Below are positions 20,866-23,311 of a stretch of 23,311 bases of DNA, piece after piece (position 1 is the stretch's first letter; each line of letters begins with the position of its first letter). The stretch lies in assembly GCA_046262435.1 (NCBI GenBank), contig JBHEMT010000039.1, positions 1-23,311 on the forward strand. Reading direction: 5' to 3'. The notes beneath the pieces were generated by a model, which did no database searches, was not told where the DNA came from, and worked only from the letters and a program-made list of their open reading frames with translations. The stretch comes from JBHEMT01 sp046262435. Its GTDB lineage: Bacteria > Chloroflexota > Dormibacteria > Aeolococcales > Aeolococcaceae. The position numbers and the translations under genes were made by a program.

Positions 20866-22838
20866 CAGCCGACATCGCACCAACCGACGACGCCGGGCAG
20901 TCCAGCACTTCCGCTCTCCCCACGAAGCGGGGAAGAGCCAAGATCGAGGGGGCCTACGAGGCCCAGAACATCCAGGTTCTGAAGGACCTCGAGCACGTCC
21001 GGCGCCGGCCGGGTATGTACATCGGTTCCACTGATGGGCGCGGACTTCATCACCTGGTCTGGGAGATTGTCGACAACTCCATTGACGAGGCGCTGGCGGG
21101 CCACTGCGACACCATCCTGGTCACCCTGCACGCCGACCACTCGGTGTCGGTCCGCGACAATGGGCGGGGAATCCCCGTCGACATGCACCCCACCGAGAAG
21201 AAGTCCGCGCTCGAGGTGGTGCTGACCAAGCTCAACGCCGGCGGCAAGTTCGGCGGCGGTGGCTACAAGGTGTCCGGGGGGCTTCACGGCGTGGGTGCGT
21301 CGGTGGTCAACTTTCTCAGCCAGCGGCTCGAGGCCACCGTGTACAAGAACGGCCAGGCTCATATGCAGCGCTTCGTGCGCGGCGTGGCCGAGGCCCCGGT
21401 GGCGTCGATCGGCGCCACCAGCGAGCGGGGCACTCTGATCCGCTTCTGGCCCGACGGCGATGTGTTCACCACCCTCGACTTCTCCTGGGACGTCGTGGCC
21501 GCGCGGATGCGCCAGATGGCCTTCCTCAACAAGGGCATCACCCTGCAGCTCGTCGACGAGGAGCGTCAGCTGTCCTACACGTTCTACTTCGAGGGCGGCC
21601 TGCAGTCCTTTGTGCGCCATCTCAACGACGGCAAGAACGTGGTCAACGTCAAACCCATGTATGTCGAGCGCGAGACCGCGGGCAACATGGTCGAGATTGC
21701 CGTGCAGTACCAGAACACCACGTTCACCGAGCACGTCCTGGCCTATGCCAACAACATCAACACCGAGGAGGGCGGCTCGCACGTCAGCGGCTTCCGCAGT
21801 GCACTGACGTCAACGCTCAACAAGTACGCGCGCAAGGCTGGCATCCTCAAGGAGAACGACCCCAACCTGAGCGGCGACGACGTTCGTGACGGGCTCACCG
21901 CAGTGATCAGCGTCAAGCTGCAGGAGCCGCAGTTCGAGGGCCAGACCAAGACCAAGCTGGGCAACAGTGAGGTGGCCGGCCAGGTGTCCGCGGTGCTCAG
22001 CGATGCACTGATGCAGTACCTCGACGAGTCCCCGGGCGATGCCCGGCGCATCGTCGAGCAGTCGCTCACTGCCGCCCGCGCCCGCCAGGCGGCGGCCCGC
22101 GCGCGCGAGCTGGTGCAGCGCAAGTCGCTGCTGGAGTCGGCCACGCTGCCGGGCAAGCTCGCCGACTGTTCGGAGCGCGACCCCTCCCAGTGCGAGATCT
22201 ACATCGTCGAGGGCGACTCCGCCGGTGGCTCGGCCAAGCAGGGGCGGGAGCGCCGCTTCCAGGCGATCCTTCCGCTGCGCGGCAAGATTCTCAACGTCGA
22301 GAAGGCGCGCGCCGACAAGATCCTTGCCAACGAGGAGATCAAGAACTTGATCACCGCCCTGGGCGTGGGCTTTGGCGACAACTTCAACGTCGAGCGGCTG
22401 CGCTATCACCGGGTGATCTTGATGGTCGACGCCGACGTGGACGGGTCGCACATCCGCACCCTGCTGCTCACCTTCTTCTGGCGGCACCTGCAGCCGCTGA
22501 TCGAGGGCGGCTTCCTCTACCTGGCGCAACCGCCGCTGTTCAAGCTGGAGAAGGGCAAGCGGGTGGAGTACGCCTACAGCGACGACGAGCGCGATGCCAA
22601 GACCAAAGAGATTGGTGGCAAGGTCCAGATCAGTCGTTACAAGGGCCTCGGCGAGATGAACCCGGTGCAGCTCTGGGACACGACCATGGACCCGGATACC
22701 CGGGTACTCCTGAAGGTGGGTGTCGACGACGCCATCGGCGCCGACGAGATCTTCACCAAGCTGATGGGGTCCGATGTCGAGCCGCGCAAGCGGTTCATCC
22801 AGACCCACGCGAAGTCTGTCAAGAACCTGGACATCTGA
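20862..22838 (+). CDS. gyrB: DNA gyrase subunit B (apparent CTG start)
   Basis: The ATPase/TOPRIM subunit of DNA gyrase, which with GyrA supercoils DNA. From CTG at 20862 it has 658 aa. It shows the conserved VRRRPGMYIG entry (M52), WEIVDNSIDEAL, DNGRGIPV, GGLHGVGASVVN, the ATP-contacting QTKTKLGN, TOPRIM EGDSAGGSAKQGR with E450, PLRGKILNVEKAR, the metal residues D523/D525/D527 in DADVDGSH, RYKGLGEMN and a GyrB-type end (FIQTHAKSVKNLDI). The first ATG (21015) lies inside the conserved N-terminal block and would remove the arm that wraps the partner subunit, so the start must be upstream; CTG with a good SD is the only candidate. gyrA is not nearby. plsX overlaps the stop (TGATG). Confidence 0.93.
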   Translation: MTADIAPTDDAGQSSTSALPTKRGRAKIEGAYEAQNIQVLKDLEHVRRRPGMYIGSTDGRGLHHLVWEIVDNSIDEALAGHCDTILVTLHADHSVSVRDNGRGIPVDMHPTEKKSALEVVLTKLNAGGKFGGGGYKVSGGLHGVGASVVNFLSQRLEATVYKNGQAHMQRFVRGVAEAPVASIGATSERGTLIRFWPDGDVFTTLDFSWDVVAARMRQMAFLNKGITLQLVDEERQLSYTFYFEGGLQSFVRHLNDGKNVVNVKPMYVERETAGNMVEIAVQYQNTTFTEHVLAYANNINTEEGGSHVSGFRSALTSTLNKYARKAGILKENDPNLSGDDVRDGLTAVISVKLQEPQFEGQTKTKLGNSEVAGQVSAVLSDALMQYLDESPGDARRIVEQSLTAARARQAAARARELVQRKSLLESATLPGKLADCSERDPSQCEIYIVEGDSAGGSAKQGRERRFQAILPLRGKILNVEKARADKILANEEIKNLITALGVGFGDNFNVERLRYHRVILMVDADVDGSHIRTLLLTFFWRHLQPLIEGGFLYLAQPPLFKLEKGKRVEYAYSDDERDAKTKEIGGKVQISRYKGLGEMNPVQLWDTTMDPDTRVLLKVGVDDAIGADEIFTKLMGSDVEPRKRFIQTHAKSVKNLDI

Positions 22839-23311
22839 TGACGGCGATCAAAGCCGTCGCCCTTGACGCCATGGGCGGCGACCACGCACCGGCTGCTGTG
22901 GTGCGCGGAGCGGTGGATGCCGCGCGGGCCGATCCCCGGTTGCACCTCCTGCTGGTGGGACGCGCCGCCGAGGTCCGCGCCCAGGTCGACAGCGCGGTCG
23001 AGGCCCCCGCTGCGACCGCCGCCGGCCGGCAGGACGTCAGCGGTCGCCTGGAGATTGTGGATGCGACCGAGGTGATCGGCATGGACGAGCACCCGGCCAC
23101 TGCGGTCCGGGCCAAGCGGGACTCTTCCATGGTGCGCGCCTGTCAGCTGGTGGCCGACGGCCGGGCCGGAGCGGTGGTCAGCGCAGGTAACAGCGGTGCC
23201 ATGCTGGCCGCATCGCTGTTCGCGATGAAACGGGCCCCCGGGGTGTCCAGGCCCGCCATCGGCGCCGCCTTTCCCAACCGCACCGGCAGGACCTTCATCC
23301 TCGACGTGGGC
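22838..23311 (+). CDS. plsX: Phosphate acyltransferase PlsX (3' end outside window)
   Basis: The enzyme that makes acyl-phosphate from acyl-ACP for PlsY in phosphatidic acid synthesis, a peripheral membrane protein. The 158 codons seen match the PlsX N-terminal half: VALDAMGGDHAPAAVVRGA at residues 7-25, the DATEVIGMDEHPATAVRAKRD region including the conserved M-x-x-x-P block, AVVSAGNSGAML, and FILDVG at the window edge. The ATG overlaps the gyrB stop by one base (TGATG), so the two are translationally coupled; plsX more often sits with rpmF, fabD or acpP. There is no sign of a promoter of its own. Confidence 0.95.
   Translation, partial: MTAIKAVALDAMGGDHAPAAVVRGAVDAARADPRLHLLLVGRAAEVRAQVDSAVEAPAATAAGRQDVSGRLEIVDATEVIGMDEHPATAVRAKRDSSMVRACQLVADGRAGAVVSAGNSGAMLAASLFAMKRAPGVSRPAIGAAFPNRTGRTFILDVG

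Overview
The window is very GC-rich bacterial chromosome, densely packed with genes on both strands. I see no tRNA, rRNA, CRISPR array, insertion sequence or prophage gene. The combination of a Ku/LigD end-joining cluster, crotonyl-CoA carboxylase/reductase next to an acyl-CoA mutase, a PE-LIG-POL LigD, gyrB directly followed by plsX, and a TANNNT box 6-7 nt in front of many start codons (leaderless mRNAs) suggests a terrabacterial lineage such as Actinomycetota, Chloroflexota or Dormibacterota-like soil bacteria. This is an inference; no marker here fixes the phylum.

Layout. 1-822 (-): a sarcosine-oxidase-like flavoprotein, cut by the window edge. 1000-4427 (+): ccr, a B12-dependent acyl-CoA mutase catalytic chain without its own B12 domain, and a small membrane-anchored protein. 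4481-6361: an AhpD-family protein and an RhtA-like exporter (both -), then a DUF962/Mpo1-like protein (+). 6392-9416 (-): an operon of a small HTH protein, M17 leucyl aminopeptidase, and an S51 peptidase fused to a cysteinyl-tRNA synthetase-like C-terminus. 9476-12023: queG (+), moaA (-) and a small membrane protein (-). 12178-12972 (+): a secreted LysM-LysM-transglycosylase. 13001-14652 (-): a DUF47 (PhoU-like) / PiT phosphate transport pair. 14734-20632 (-): an end-joining cluster of LigD, a zinc-ribbon membrane protein, an HNH protein, Ku, and a ligase-like protein that has lost its catalytic lysine. 20779-23311 (+): a 28-codon leader ORF, gyrB and the start of plsX.

How the genes work together. 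Ccr and the mutase can carboxylate and rearrange C4/C5 acyl-CoAs (ethylmalonyl-CoA pathway or related propionate/butyrate metabolism). The mutase needs a separate B12-binding subunit encoded elsewhere. LigD and Ku form a bacterial NHEJ system; the pseudo-ligase, whose start overlaps the Ku stop by one base, looks like a dedicated structural or regulatory partner. DUF47 and PiT form a phosphate uptake unit.

The most unusual points are the pseudo-ligase beside Ku, a palindrome immediately upstream of the Ku -10 box, gyrB apparently starting at CTG coupled to a leaderless upstream ORF, the S51-CysRS tail fusion, and the window-wide leaderless promoter pattern.
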